Translations under genes and position numbers: made by a program
Assembly (NCBI GenBank): GCA_036823295.1
Contig: DAISGD010000046.1
Span: forward strand, 1 to 26,247
Reading direction: 5' to 3'
Source: UBA4742 sp002403895
GTDB lineage: Bacteria; Actinomycetota; Acidimicrobiia; Acidimicrobiales; Acidimicrobilacustridaceae
DNA: 26,247 bases
Shown here: positions 1 to 8,022 of the stretch, one piece after another
How the letters are laid out: each line of letters begins with the position of its first letter
Numbering within the stretch: position 1 is the stretch's first letter
Notes under the pieces: model-generated
What the model saw: the letters and a program-made list of their open reading frames with translations, nothing else
What the model was told of the DNA's origin: nothing
The model's database searches: none

Positions 1-84
1 CGCCCCGACCAGTACGGGCCCCTAACGCAGACCTGAGCCTTCCGCTCGGGGGGGGGGATCCTGCATCGGGTGAGATTCGGTTGG

Positions 85-789
85 TCAGGGGCGGCGGTCC
101 TGATAAGCGAACCACTGACCGACGATGGGAAGGTACGCCGCGCGTAGGGCATGGGCGGGCACGGCGGGAAAGAGATCTCGGCGAATGCCGGCGGGCTACC
201 GCCGCTCACCACGTCGGCGGCCCGGGTGCCGAGCCAACTGTTGAGGGCCACGCCGGAGCCGTTGCACCCGGTGGCGAACAGCGCCCCCTTGGCCGGTCCG
301 CGAGGAATCCGGCCGAAATGGGGCATCCGATCGAGGGTGACGGCGACGTTTCCCCCCAGGCGAACTCGAGGCCCGGTTGTGGGCCAGGTAGAGCTGGCCG
401 CTCCGCAGGTAGTCGCAGTCGAGTTGCTCCTGGGCGATGAGGGTCTCGACGTGGTCGAAGGCCTGGTTCACCTCGTCGTACAGGCGAAGACCGACCGACC
501 CGTACTTCTTCTCGAGCCTGGCCGGCCCCGACTTCAGCTCGGGGATGACCATTCCGCCGTTACGGGTGCTGGCCCCGAACCCGAGTGGATCCCGCTCGAT
601 CACCACCACGGATCGGCCGGCGCGCGCCAGCTCACGGGCGGCGGAGAGGCCGCAGTAGCCCGCCCCCACGATGGCGACGTCGACCGTTGCCGGCAGCGCG
701 TGAGCCTCGAGCTCGGGAGGGTCGGCCTGGGTTTGCCACAGGACCCGCTCCTGGTAGGTCGGGGCCAGGCGGGGGACAGGGCGGGGCAC
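85..789 (-). pseudogene. FAD-dependent amine oxidoreductase (DAO/PuuB-like), internally deleted and frameshifted
   Basis: The N-terminal part, from the ATG at 789, has a clear dinucleotide-binding fold: VAIVGAGYCGLSAARELARAG, then an acidic strand end (VVVIERD) and the FGASTRNGGM motif of the DAO family of amine oxidases such as gamma-glutamylputrescine oxidase. The frame stays family-like to about position 372 (SGQLYLAHNRA) and then turns into low-complexity Arg/Pro sequence. Reading the other minus frame from about 360 recovers the family C-terminus: GGNVAVTLDRMPHFGRIP, FATGCNGSGVALNSWLGTR. A second frame change near 134-150 recovers YLPIVGQWFAYQDRRP followed by TGA at 87-85. Both ends are therefore present, but only about 235 codons remain where the family has roughly 430-460, so about 200 internal residues are missing. 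A six-base homopolymer lies at the first junction. Either a decayed gene or an assembly collapse. It diverges from the aminotransferase remnant, which suggests a shared amine-catabolic role. Confidence 0.8.
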
Positions 790-861
790 GATCAGGAGGG
801 TAAACGATTCCCGCGAACTTCTCTGTTCTCACCGCCGAATCGGTGGCAAGATGGGAAACTT

Positions 862-878
862 ACGACGGAATACGTCGT
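862..878. promoter_or_regulatory. inverted repeat in the divergent amine-catabolism intergenic region
   Basis: ACGACG and CGTCGT flank a 5-base spacer (GAATA), about 70-90 bases upstream of the oxidase start and directly before the likely start of the aminotransferase remnant. A site here could control both divergent genes. The arms are only 6 bases and GC-rich sequence makes such dyads fairly common, so this is a weak candidate operator. Confidence 0.25.
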
Positions 879-890
879 CTAAACCCTGTC

Positions 891-1222
891 GTGCCCCATT
901 TCACCCCTTCAAGACCGCTCCCTTGGGGAGCAGGAGATTGCTACCCGTGGCCGAACACGCCGACCTCCTCGCCCGGCACCGCCGGGTACCTCGACTTCTT
1001 CGGCGGGATCCTCACCACCATGACCGGCTATGCCGTGCCCGAGGTGGTCGAGGCGATCCAGGAGCAGGCCGCCAAGATGATCCACACCTCCACCCTGTAC
1101 CTGATCCGTCCCATGATCGAGTTGGCCGAGGAGATCTCCACACCGCAGAGGAAGCTGACGAGGGCGCGGGCATCCTCGTGGATGTCCTGACCACCGTTGA
1201 TCGCGAGGAGGGGAGGCCATGA
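891..1222 (+). pseudogene. class III (PLP) aminotransferase, middle missing
   Basis: The stretch YLDFFGGILTTMTGYAVP followed by an IQEQAAKMIHTSTLY-like segment (about 990-1130) is the N-terminal region of class III aminotransferases (AGXT2/GABA/ornithine aminotransferase type). In the second forward frame, at about 1143-1222, AEEADEGAGILVDVLTTVD followed by TGA looks like the extreme C-terminus of the same family. Everything between, including the PLP-lysine region (about 300 residues), is absent. The first 100 bases also switch frames: VPHFT, then EQEIAT, then VAEHADLLARH lie in three different frames. The C-terminal stop overlaps the ATG of the next gene by ATGA, which supports it being the original end of the gene. 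The true start is uncertain; GTG at 891 is a guess. Catabolic role (amine donor to semialdehyde) is inferred from the downstream dehydrogenases. Confidence 0.7.
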
Positions 1223-2724
1223 GCACGATGGATTCGACCATCGTCCATTGGATGGATGGCAAGGAATGGGCAGGCTCGTCCAGCCGGACCAGCCCCGTCT
1301 TCAACCCGGCCACCGGCCAGGTGGCCCGTCAGGTGACGCTCGCCTCGGCTGGCGATGTCGACCTGGTGGTCGCCTCGTCCACCGCGGCGGCCGCCGAATG
1401 GCGGCGGGTGTCGCTCACCCGTCGTACGCAGGTCCTGTTCGCGTTCCGCGAGCTGGTGTCGCAGCACAAGGAGGACCTGGCCCGGCTCATCACCGCCGAG
1501 CACGGCAAGGTCTACGGCGATGCCCTGGGTGAGGTCGGCCGAGGGCTCGAGGTCGTCGATTTCGCCTGTGGGGTTCCGCATCTACTCAAGGGGGGCTACA
1601 GCGAGGGCGTCTCCAGCGACATCGACGTTTACTCGATCCGCCAGCCGGTGGGGGTGGTGGCCGGCATCACGCCCTTCAACTTCCCGACCATGGTGCCCAT
1701 GTGGATGTTCCCGGTTGCCATCGCGTGTGGGAACGCCTTCATCCTCAAGCCCAGTGAGCGCGATCCGTCGGCCTCGATGTTGCTGGCCGAGCTGTGGCAG
1801 CGGGCCGGTCTGCCCGACGGCGTGTTCAGCGTTGTCCACGGCGACAAGGAGGCGGTCGATGCCATCCTCCATCACCCGGGTGTCGGCGGGGTGAGCTTCG
1901 TCGGCTCGACCCCGATCGCCCGCTACGTCTACGAGACGGCGGCCCAGGCCGGCAAGCGGGTACAGGCGCTGGGCGGGGCCAAGAACCACATGATCGTGCT
2001 GCCCGATGCTGATCTCGACGCGGCCGCCGACGCGGCGGTGAGCGCGGGCTACGGCTCGGCCGGTGAGCGGTGCATGGCCATCTCCGTGGTGGTCGCCGTC
2101 GACCCCATCGGGGATGATCTCGTCGGCCGGATCACCGATCGCATCGGTGGGCTCACCATCGCCGACGGGGCGGAGCCCGGAACAGATATGGGTCCGGTCA
2201 TCACCGCCCAGCACCGCGACCGGATCGCCGGGTACGTCGCGGCCGGGGCCGACGCCGGAGCCACGCTGGTGGTCGACGGCCGGACCCTGACCGTCGAGGG
2301 TCGCGAGGGTGGCTTCTTCATCGGCCCGACGCTGTTCGACCACGTCACCACCGACATGACCATCTACACCGACGAGATCTTCGGACCGGTCCTGACGGTG
2401 GTGCGAGCCGAGTCCTATGACGACGCCGTGCGCCTGGTGAACGACAACGCCTACGGCAACGGGGTGGCGCTGTTCACCGCCGATGGAGGGGCGGCCCGAC
2501 GGTTCCAGTTCGAGGTCGAGGCGGGGATGATCGGCATCAACGTTCCCATTCCGGTGCCCATGGCGTACTACTCGTTCGGGGGCTGGAATCAGAGCCTGTT
2601 CGGCGACACCCACATGCACGGCACCGAGGGCGTGCACTTCTACACCCGGGGCAAGGTGGTGACGGCGAGATGGGCGGACCCCGAGACCCGCGGCCCCGAC
2701 CTGGGGTTCCCCACCCACCAGTGA
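1219..2724 (+). CDS. mmsA: CoA-acylating methylmalonate-semialdehyde dehydrogenase (MmsA/IolA family)
   Basis: A 501-residue protein of normal family length. MmsA enzymes oxidise methylmalonate or malonate semialdehyde with NAD and CoA to propionyl-CoA or acetyl-CoA plus CO2, in valine, beta-alanine, beta-aminoisobutyrate or inositol breakdown. Visible features: GVVAGITPFNFPTMVPMWMF in the cofactor domain, the LGGAKNHMIVLPDAD motif that marks the MmsA branch (in place of the usual LELGG of ordinary aldehyde dehydrogenases), and the catalytic Cys285 in GSAGERCMAIS. The C-terminal PIPVPMAYYSFGGWNQSLFG block is also typical. The start ATG overlaps the stop of the aminotransferase remnant (ATGA) and follows a strong GAGGAGGGGAGG ribosome site. 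A second aldehyde dehydrogenase follows after 12 bases, so the genes form one operon. The substrate here is most likely a semialdehyde made by the neighbouring aminotransferase or amine oxidase. Cytoplasmic. Confidence 0.93.
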   Translation: MSTMDSTIVHWMDGKEWAGSSSRTSPVFNPATGQVARQVTLASAGDVDLVVASSTAAAAEWRRVSLTRRTQVLFAFRELVSQHKEDLARLITAEHGKVYGDALGEVGRGLEVVDFACGVPHLLKGGYSEGVSSDIDVYSIRQPVGVVAGITPFNFPTMVPMWMFPVAIACGNAFILKPSERDPSASMLLAELWQRAGLPDGVFSVVHGDKEAVDAILHHPGVGGVSFVGSTPIARYVYETAAQAGKRVQALGGAKNHMIVLPDADLDAAADAAVSAGYGSAGERCMAISVVVAVDPIGDDLVGRITDRIGGLTIADGAEPGTDMGPVITAQHRDRIAGYVAAGADAGATLVVDGRTLTVEGREGGFFIGPTLFDHVTTDMTIYTDEIFGPVLTVVRAESYDDAVRLVNDNAYGNGVALFTADGGAARRFQFEVEAGMIGINVPIPVPMAYYSFGGWNQSLFGDTHMHGTEGVHFYTRGKVVTARWADPETRGPDLGFPTHQ

Positions 2725-2736
2725 TCGAGGAGAACG

Positions 2737-4161
2737 ATGAGTGCTGACGTGAGTCCCATGAGAATCGGCAATGAGCTGGTCACGACGGAGGAGGTGGCTG
2801 AGGTCCGGTCCCCGTTCAGCGGCGAGGTGGTGGGCCGCGTCCCGGTAGGAACCGAGGCTCATCTCGACCGCGCCGTGGCCCTTGCCCTGGCCCGGCACCG
2901 GTCAGGGGTGCTGCCCGCGTTCGAGCGCGCCGAGATCCTGGATCGGGCCGCGGGGTCGCTGGCCGAGCGCAACGAGGAGTTCGCCCGCTCGATCTCGGAC
3001 GAGTCGGCCAAGCCCATCAAGACGGCCCGGGTCGAGGCGGCCCGAGCCGTCGACACCCTCCGCTTCTCGGCCGCGGTGGCGCGCACCCTGGCCGGAGAGA
3101 TGGTCCCCATCGACGCCAGCTCCGCCGGTGTGGGGAAGATCGCCTATGTCCAGCGGGTACCCATTGGCGTGGTCGCCGCCATCTCCCCGTTCAACTTCCC
3201 GCTGAACCTGGTGTGTCACAAGGTGGGACCGGCCATCGCGGCGGGCTGCCCGGTCGTGCTCAAGCCTGCTTCAGCCACCCCTCTCACCGCGCTCAAGCTC
3301 GCCGCGCTGCTGCTCGACGAGTGCGGGCTGCCCGAAGGGTGGCTCCACGTGGTGACCTGTGGCGGCAAGACGGCCCACCATCTGGTCACCCACGACGACG
3401 TGTCCATGATCACGTTCACCGGCTCGCCCGAGGTGGGCTGGGGCATCCGAGCCGCCGCCCCCCGCAAGCGGGTCGGCCTGGAGCTGGGCAACAACGCCCC
3501 CGTGGTGATCGAGCCTGATGGCGACGTGATCGGTGCCGCCCGCAAGATCAGCGTGGCCGGGTACTCCTTCGCCGGCCAGTCGTGCATCTCGGTACAACGC
3601 GTCTATGTGCACTCGTCGGTGCACGATGCCTTCGTCGACGAGCTCGTGACCGCGGTGAAGGGCCTGAAGGTCGGCGATCCCGGCGCCGACGACACCGACG
3701 TGAGCGCGCTCATCAACCCGGGGGAGACCGAGCGGGTGCGCGGCTGGATCACCGATGCGGTCGGGGGTGGCGCCACCGTGGCAGCCGGTGGGCAGCTCGA
3801 GGGTGGGGTCCTGGCCCCGACCGTGCTCACCGGTGTACAGCCCGACATGGAGATCTGTCGCAACGAGGCGTTCGGGCCCGTCGTCGGCGTCCAGGCCTAC
3901 GACGACTTCGACGAGGCCTTGCGGCTGGCCAACGACAGCCGCTATGGGCTGCAGGCTGCCGTGTTCACCAGTGACATCGGCAAGGCGCTGGCCGCGGCCC
4001 GCACCCTGGAATTCGGTGGGGTGATGATCAATGAGGTGCCAACCTGGCGAGCCGATCAGATGCCGTACGGCGGGCTGCGCGACTCGGGCAACACCCGGGA
4101 GGGGCCGCCCTACGCCGTGCGGGAGATGACCGAGGAACGCCTCATCGTCATCCAACCCTGA
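2737..4161 (+). CDS. NAD(P)-dependent aldehyde dehydrogenase family protein
   Basis: A 474-residue aldehyde dehydrogenase of full length. Cofactor-domain motif GVVAAISPFNFPLNLVCHK, general-base Glu249 in LELGNNAPVV and nucleophile Cys283 in FAGQSCISVQRVYVH are all present, as is the C-terminal NEVPTWRADQMPYGGLRDSG block. The sequence resembles the lactaldehyde/GAPN-like/succinate-semialdehyde branch of the superfamily rather than the MmsA branch; the exact substrate cannot be read from sequence. LELGNN in place of the more common LELGG is a small variation. The ATG follows GAGGAG with a short spacer, 12 bases after the MmsA stop, so the two dehydrogenases are almost certainly co-transcribed. 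In this context it probably oxidises the same or a related semialdehyde without CoA. Cytoplasmic. Confidence 0.92.
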   Translation: MSADVSPMRIGNELVTTEEVAEVRSPFSGEVVGRVPVGTEAHLDRAVALALARHRSGVLPAFERAEILDRAAGSLAERNEEFARSISDESAKPIKTARVEAARAVDTLRFSAAVARTLAGEMVPIDASSAGVGKIAYVQRVPIGVVAAISPFNFPLNLVCHKVGPAIAAGCPVVLKPASATPLTALKLAALLLDECGLPEGWLHVVTCGGKTAHHLVTHDDVSMITFTGSPEVGWGIRAAAPRKRVGLELGNNAPVVIEPDGDVIGAARKISVAGYSFAGQSCISVQRVYVHSSVHDAFVDELVTAVKGLKVGDPGADDTDVSALINPGETERVRGWITDAVGGGATVAAGGQLEGGVLAPTVLTGVQPDMEICRNEAFGPVVGVQAYDDFDEALRLANDSRYGLQAAVFTSDIGKALAAARTLEFGGVMINEVPTWRADQMPYGGLRDSGNTREGPPYAVREMTEERLIVIQP

Positions 4162-4199
4162 CCCCACCCGCCCGCTCGGGTGATGAGAGAGAATCTGAC

Positions 4200-6230
4200 G
4201 TGACCATCCTGCGTACCGCCTGCCCGCTTGACTGCCCCGACGGATGCACCCTCGAGGTCGAGGTCGTCGACGGCCGTCTCACGCGAGTCGACGCCGCGCC
4301 GGCTGACATCGACGATCCCGCCATCAACCCGCTCACCCAGGGCTTCATCTGCAAGAAGGTAAAGGGCCACGCCGCCCGCGTGTACAGCCCTGACCGGGTG
4401 ATGACGCCGCTCATCCGTTCCGGCCCCAAAGGCACTGGCGAGTTCCGCTCGGCAACGTGGGACGAGGCGCTCGACCTGGTGGCGGGCCGCATCCAGGAAG
4501 CGCTGGCTGACGATCCCGCCACGGTGGTGCCCTACCTCTACAACTCCTCGGCGGGTTCGCTCGGCGGCGGCCTCCTCGGCCAACTCCTATGGGACGCTCT
4601 CGGGGCCAGTCAGGTGGACCACACGATCTGCGCGGCGAGCACGGGCCGCGCTTGGTCGATGACCTTCGGCGCCATGCCGGGGGCCGATCCCTTCGACGTG
4701 GTGCACGCCCAGCTCGTGGTGGTGTGGGGCGCCAACCCGGCGATCTCGAACACCCACTTCCCGCCATTGGTGCAACACGCCCGGGCCGACGGGGCCACGC
4801 TCGTGGTGATCGACCCGCGTCGAACCGCCATGGCCAAGCGAGCCGACCTCCACTTGGCGGCGCGGCCCGGCACCGACGTGGTGTTGGCCATGGCCGTCGC
4901 CCGTGAGCTGGCCTCCCGCCACGCCGTTGATCGGGACTTCACCGATGCACATGCCGCCGGCACCGAGGAATACCTGGCCGCGTGCGAAGCGTGGCCGCTG
5001 GACCGGGCAGCCGAGGTGTGCGGTCTCGACGTCGCCGACGTGGCGGCGTTCGTCGGTCTGCTCGTGAGCCGCCGTCCCGCCTACTGGCGCACGGGCTGGG
5101 GGATGGAGCGCAACCGCAACGGCGGGTCGGCGGTTCGTGCCGTGCTGGCCCTCCCGGTCCTCACTGGAGCCTTCGGCCAGCTCGGCGCCGGCGTACACCT
5201 GCACACCGACCACGACCTCCCGTGGGACTACGCGGCCCTGTGCGACGCGGTGCTCGGCCCGGTCGGTGAGCCCGGCTCCGCCAAACGCGGGCGCGCCCGC
5301 CGGCACGTGAACATGAACCTTCTCGGCCAGTTGCTGGTCGATCCTGGTTCGGAGCCGGGCGTGCAGGTGCTCTTCGTGCAGGGGGCCAATCCGGCGGTGA
5401 TGAACCCCGCCCAGGCGAAGGTCCTGGCCGGTCTCGCCCGTGAGGATCTGTTCACCGTGGTGCACGATCAAGTGCTCACCGACACGGCCCGCTTCGCCGA
5501 TGTGGTGTTGCCGGCCACCACCCATTTCGAAGTCCACGATGTCGCCGTGCCCTACGGCGCCTTCGTGGCCCAGACACTTTCGCCGGTCATAGAGCGCGTG
5601 GGTGAAAGCCGGACCAACGACGAACTGAACGCGGGCCTGGCCGCGCGGTGTGGCTTCGCCGCCGGTCCCGGCGAGGCGTTCGACCCGGCGCCGGAGCGGA
5701 TGCTGGCGCTGGCCCTTCCCGATGGCGTACCGGCCGCAGTGAGCACCCAGTCGCCGGGCAGCGCCGTGCAGTTCCGCGACGTCTGGCCCGACCACCCCGA
5801 GGGCCGCGCTCACCTGGTGGCCAGCGAGGGCGCGCTGGCCCACGGCGTGGCCCGGGTCCCCCACTACGTCGAGCTCGAGTCCGAGCTGCCGCTCACCTTG
5901 GTCACACCGGCCACGGCCAAGACCATCAATTCGATCTTCGGCGACACCGACGGCCCGGCGCCCGCCATCCACGTGCATCCCGACGACGCGGCAGGGCGTC
6001 GTCTGGCCGACGGCCAGCAGGTTCGGGTGTGGAGCAACGAGGGGGAGGTCACGGTGGCCCTCGTGATCGACGCAGATCTTCGGCCCGGGGTGGCGTCCAT
6101 GCCCAAGGGTCTGTGGCGTCGGTCGGTCGGTGGAGGGTTCACCGCGAACGTATTTGCCCCTGACACCCTCAACGACCTGGCCGATGGTGCCTGCTTCAAC
6201 GATGCACGGGTCGAGGTGTCGCCGGCCTGA
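4200..6230 (+). CDS. molybdopterin (bis-MGD) oxidoreductase, DMSO reductase superfamily
   Basis: A 676-residue protein beginning at GTG, 38 bases after the aldehyde dehydrogenase. The N-terminus carries the [4Fe-4S] ligand set Cys8, Cys12, Cys16 (TACPLDCPDGC) and Cys51 (GFICKKVKGH), as in formate dehydrogenase/BisC-type enzymes. Central features include VVVWGANPAISNTHF and VVIDPRRTAMAKRADLHL, then VQGANPAVMNPAQ, and a C-terminal molybdopterin-dinucleotide-binding domain (about residues 560-676, from LTLVTPATAKTINSIFGD). There is no Tat signal, so it is cytoplasmic. At the place where formate dehydrogenase has Sec/Cys, this protein reads TICAASTGRAW, so the protein ligand to Mo may be Ser or may be absent; I cannot decide. 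No separate iron-sulfur or membrane subunit is adjacent, so the electron partner is unknown. Substrate unknown; co-location with two aldehyde dehydrogenases suggests a role in the same catabolic route. Confidence 0.88.
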   Translation: MTILRTACPLDCPDGCTLEVEVVDGRLTRVDAAPADIDDPAINPLTQGFICKKVKGHAARVYSPDRVMTPLIRSGPKGTGEFRSATWDEALDLVAGRIQEALADDPATVVPYLYNSSAGSLGGGLLGQLLWDALGASQVDHTICAASTGRAWSMTFGAMPGADPFDVVHAQLVVVWGANPAISNTHFPPLVQHARADGATLVVIDPRRTAMAKRADLHLAARPGTDVVLAMAVARELASRHAVDRDFTDAHAAGTEEYLAACEAWPLDRAAEVCGLDVADVAAFVGLLVSRRPAYWRTGWGMERNRNGGSAVRAVLALPVLTGAFGQLGAGVHLHTDHDLPWDYAALCDAVLGPVGEPGSAKRGRARRHVNMNLLGQLLVDPGSEPGVQVLFVQGANPAVMNPAQAKVLAGLAREDLFTVVHDQVLTDTARFADVVLPATTHFEVHDVAVPYGAFVAQTLSPVIERVGESRTNDELNAGLAARCGFAAGPGEAFDPAPERMLALALPDGVPAAVSTQSPGSAVQFRDVWPDHPEGRAHLVASEGALAHGVARVPHYVELESELPLTLVTPATAKTINSIFGDTDGPAPAIHVHPDDAAGRRLADGQQVRVWSNEGEVTVALVIDADLRPGVASMPKGLWRRSVGGGFTANVFAPDTLNDLADGACFNDARVEVSPA

Positions 6231-6304
6231 TCACCGCCCGATGGCCCGGTGGCGAGCATTTTGGGCGTCCAGGTGTCGCTCGCGACCGGCGCGGGCCGGG
6301 GCAC

Positions 6305-6310
6305 TAGCCT
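6305..6310 (+). promoter_or_regulatory. possible -10 element upstream of the CHAD gene
   Basis: TAGCCT lies about 54 bases before the TTG start of the CHAD gene, in the 133-base gap after the Mo oxidoreductase. It fits the actinobacterial TAnnnT -10 pattern. A small dyad (GGACC, 7 bases, GGTCC) lies just downstream, in what would be the 5' untranslated leader. No clear -35 is visible. Confidence 0.3.
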
Positions 6311-6363
6311 GACGGCCCGGACCGCCGGCTGGTCCGCACGGGCACGAGAGGACCCCTGCTGCG

Positions 6364-8022
6364 TTGAGCGAGTTGCGCCGATTCGCCGTCGAGGACGGTA
6401 GCGACATCATGAACCTCATATCGGGCCTCGAGCAGCGGGCACCTTTCGAGCGCGAGCCGGACCAGCTGCTCGAGCGGACGATCTACGACACGTTCGACTG
6501 GCGAGTGCATGGCGCGGGCGGCCTGCTCGAGTTGGACCGGACGTCCCGGGGCCGGTCGCGCCGCCCGGTCGAGTCGTGGTTGGTGTGGCGCTCGACCGAG
6601 ACGGGAGAGGTGCTGGGGCGCTTGGCCGTCGACCGGGTGCCGACCTTCGTGTGGGATCTCCCGGACGCACCCACGACTGCTCGTTTGGCCGCCATCGTCG
6701 AGATGCGCGCCCTGCTCCCCTTGGTGACGGTGCGCTGTAAGCGGTGCGCGCTTCGTCTCGTCGACGGCGAAGGGAAGACCGAGGCTCGGGTAATGCTGGA
6801 CCAGGCCACGGTGGTCCGGCCCGACGGTGGCCCGAACCAGGCGCTGGCCCCCACCGTCGAAGTCCAACCGGTGCGGGGCTACCCCCGCGCCGCCGACCGG
6901 ATCACGGAGCTGCTGGCCGCCCAGGTGGTGCTGCGTCCCGTCGATCGTGATGTTGTCGACCAGGCGTTGGCCCTGGTCGGGCTCACCCCTGGTGACTACA
7001 GCTCCAAGCTCAAGGTGCGCCTCGACTCTCACGCGACTGCGCTCGACGCGGTGGGCACCGTTGTCCGCGCCCTGGTCGAGACCATGATGGTCAACGAGCC
7101 CGGCACCCGGGCCGACACCGACTCGGAGTTCCTGCACGACTACCGCGTCGCCGTTCGCCGGGCCCGGTCGGTGCTGGGCATGGCCAAGGGCGTTCTGGCC
7201 CCCGCGTTGCTCGATCATTTGCAGGTCGAGTTCAAGTGGCTGGGAGACATCACGACGCCGACGCGGGATCTCGACGTGTATGTGCTGACCTATCCCGACT
7301 TCGAGGCGTTGCTCCCATCGGCGATCCGGCCTGATCTCCGTCCGCTGCAGGCGTTTCTGGTCGACCACCAAGGCCAAGCCCACGGTCAACTCGTGGCCGA
7401 GCTGGATTCGCCTCGCCACCGGGCGCTGATGGATCAGATCCGACGCTGGATGGCCGATCCGGGCGCCGAGCCGGGCGCCGGCGATCCCGTGCTGGCCCCT
7501 GAGGCCGCCGAGCCGGCCCTGACGTTTGCCGCCTCCCGGACCTGGAAGGCCTATCGCAGCCTGGTCAAGGACGGGCGCCGCATCACCCCGGATTCACCGC
7601 CCGAGGTACTCCATGATCTTCGCAAGGACGCCAAGAAGCTGCGCTACGCCCTCGAGTGCTTCGGCAGTGTGTTCCCGGCGGGCGAGCTGGCGCCGTTGGT
7701 CAAGGAGCTCAAAGGGGTGCAGGAAGTCCTTGGCGAGTTCCAGGACTGCGAGGTGCAGAAAGGCTCGCTGCGGGAGTTCGGCGAAGCCCTGGCCAGCGAG
7801 CAGGGCCCCGAGGCGGCGGCCACCCTCATGGCCATGGGTTACCTCATCGAGCAGCTCGATGAGCAGGAACGCCACGCCCGGGAGCAGTTCGCTGAGCGCT
7901 TCGAGCGTTTCGACCGCCATGATCAGCGGACCCACTTCCGTCACCTGTTTGCCCGACCGACGTCCGCTCATCCTGATTCCATTGCCCCCGAGGAGCCATC
8001 AACGATGCGCGTCGAGCCATGA
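6364..8022 (+). CDS. CYTH-like / CHAD domain protein (polyphosphate-associated)
   Basis: A 552-residue protein. The N-terminal about 180 residues look like a degenerate CYTH domain (RALLPLVTVRCKRCALRLVDGEGKTEARV is a family signature around residues 119-147), but the ExExK metal motif is not evident. From about residue 215 to 545 there is a CHAD helical domain with the two typical basic repeats: His258 in HDYRVAVRRARSVL and His417 in LHDLRKDAKKLRYALE. CHAD domains bind polyphosphate through such conserved His/Arg/Lys and have been reported on polyphosphate granules in bacteria and with inorganic polyphosphate in plants. Start is TTG, preceded by GAGAGGA at a rather long spacing; no better start is visible. 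The stop overlaps the ATG of the ParA-like gene (ATGA), so the two proteins are translationally coupled. No polyphosphate kinase or phosphatase gene is in the window. Confidence 0.87.
   Translation: MSELRRFAVEDGSDIMNLISGLEQRAPFEREPDQLLERTIYDTFDWRVHGAGGLLELDRTSRGRSRRPVESWLVWRSTETGEVLGRLAVDRVPTFVWDLPDAPTTARLAAIVEMRALLPLVTVRCKRCALRLVDGEGKTEARVMLDQATVVRPDGGPNQALAPTVEVQPVRGYPRAADRITELLAAQVVLRPVDRDVVDQALALVGLTPGDYSSKLKVRLDSHATALDAVGTVVRALVETMMVNEPGTRADTDSEFLHDYRVAVRRARSVLGMAKGVLAPALLDHLQVEFKWLGDITTPTRDLDVYVLTYPDFEALLPSAIRPDLRPLQAFLVDHQGQAHGQLVAELDSPRHRALMDQIRRWMADPGAEPGAGDPVLAPEAAEPALTFAASRTWKAYRSLVKDGRRITPDSPPEVLHDLRKDAKKLRYALECFGSVFPAGELAPLVKELKGVQEVLGEFQDCEVQKGSLREFGEALASEQGPEAAATLMAMGYLIEQLDEQERHAREQFAERFERFDRHDQRTHFRHLFARPTSAHPDSIAPEEPSTMRVEP

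Noticed and set aside
49..57. Run of G at the left end of the window as a regulatory or phase-variable tract
   Set aside because: It lies next to the window edge, beside damaged sequence and no intact gene, so it is more likely a sequence-quality feature.
1582..2898. Long open frame antisense to mmsA and the next gene
   Set aside because: It lacks family-like sequence, is His/Gly/Asp-rich as expected of antisense reading in GC-rich DNA, and the opposite strand holds conserved dehydrogenases.
4587..5978. Long open frame antisense to the molybdopterin oxidoreductase
   Set aside because: Composition typical of GC-driven shadow reading (His/Arg/Gly), no recognisable motifs, and it covers a well-supported gene on the other strand.
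4200..6230. Selenocysteine in the Mo oxidoreductase
   Set aside because: No in-frame UGA is present and the region at the Sec/Cys position reads CAASTG.
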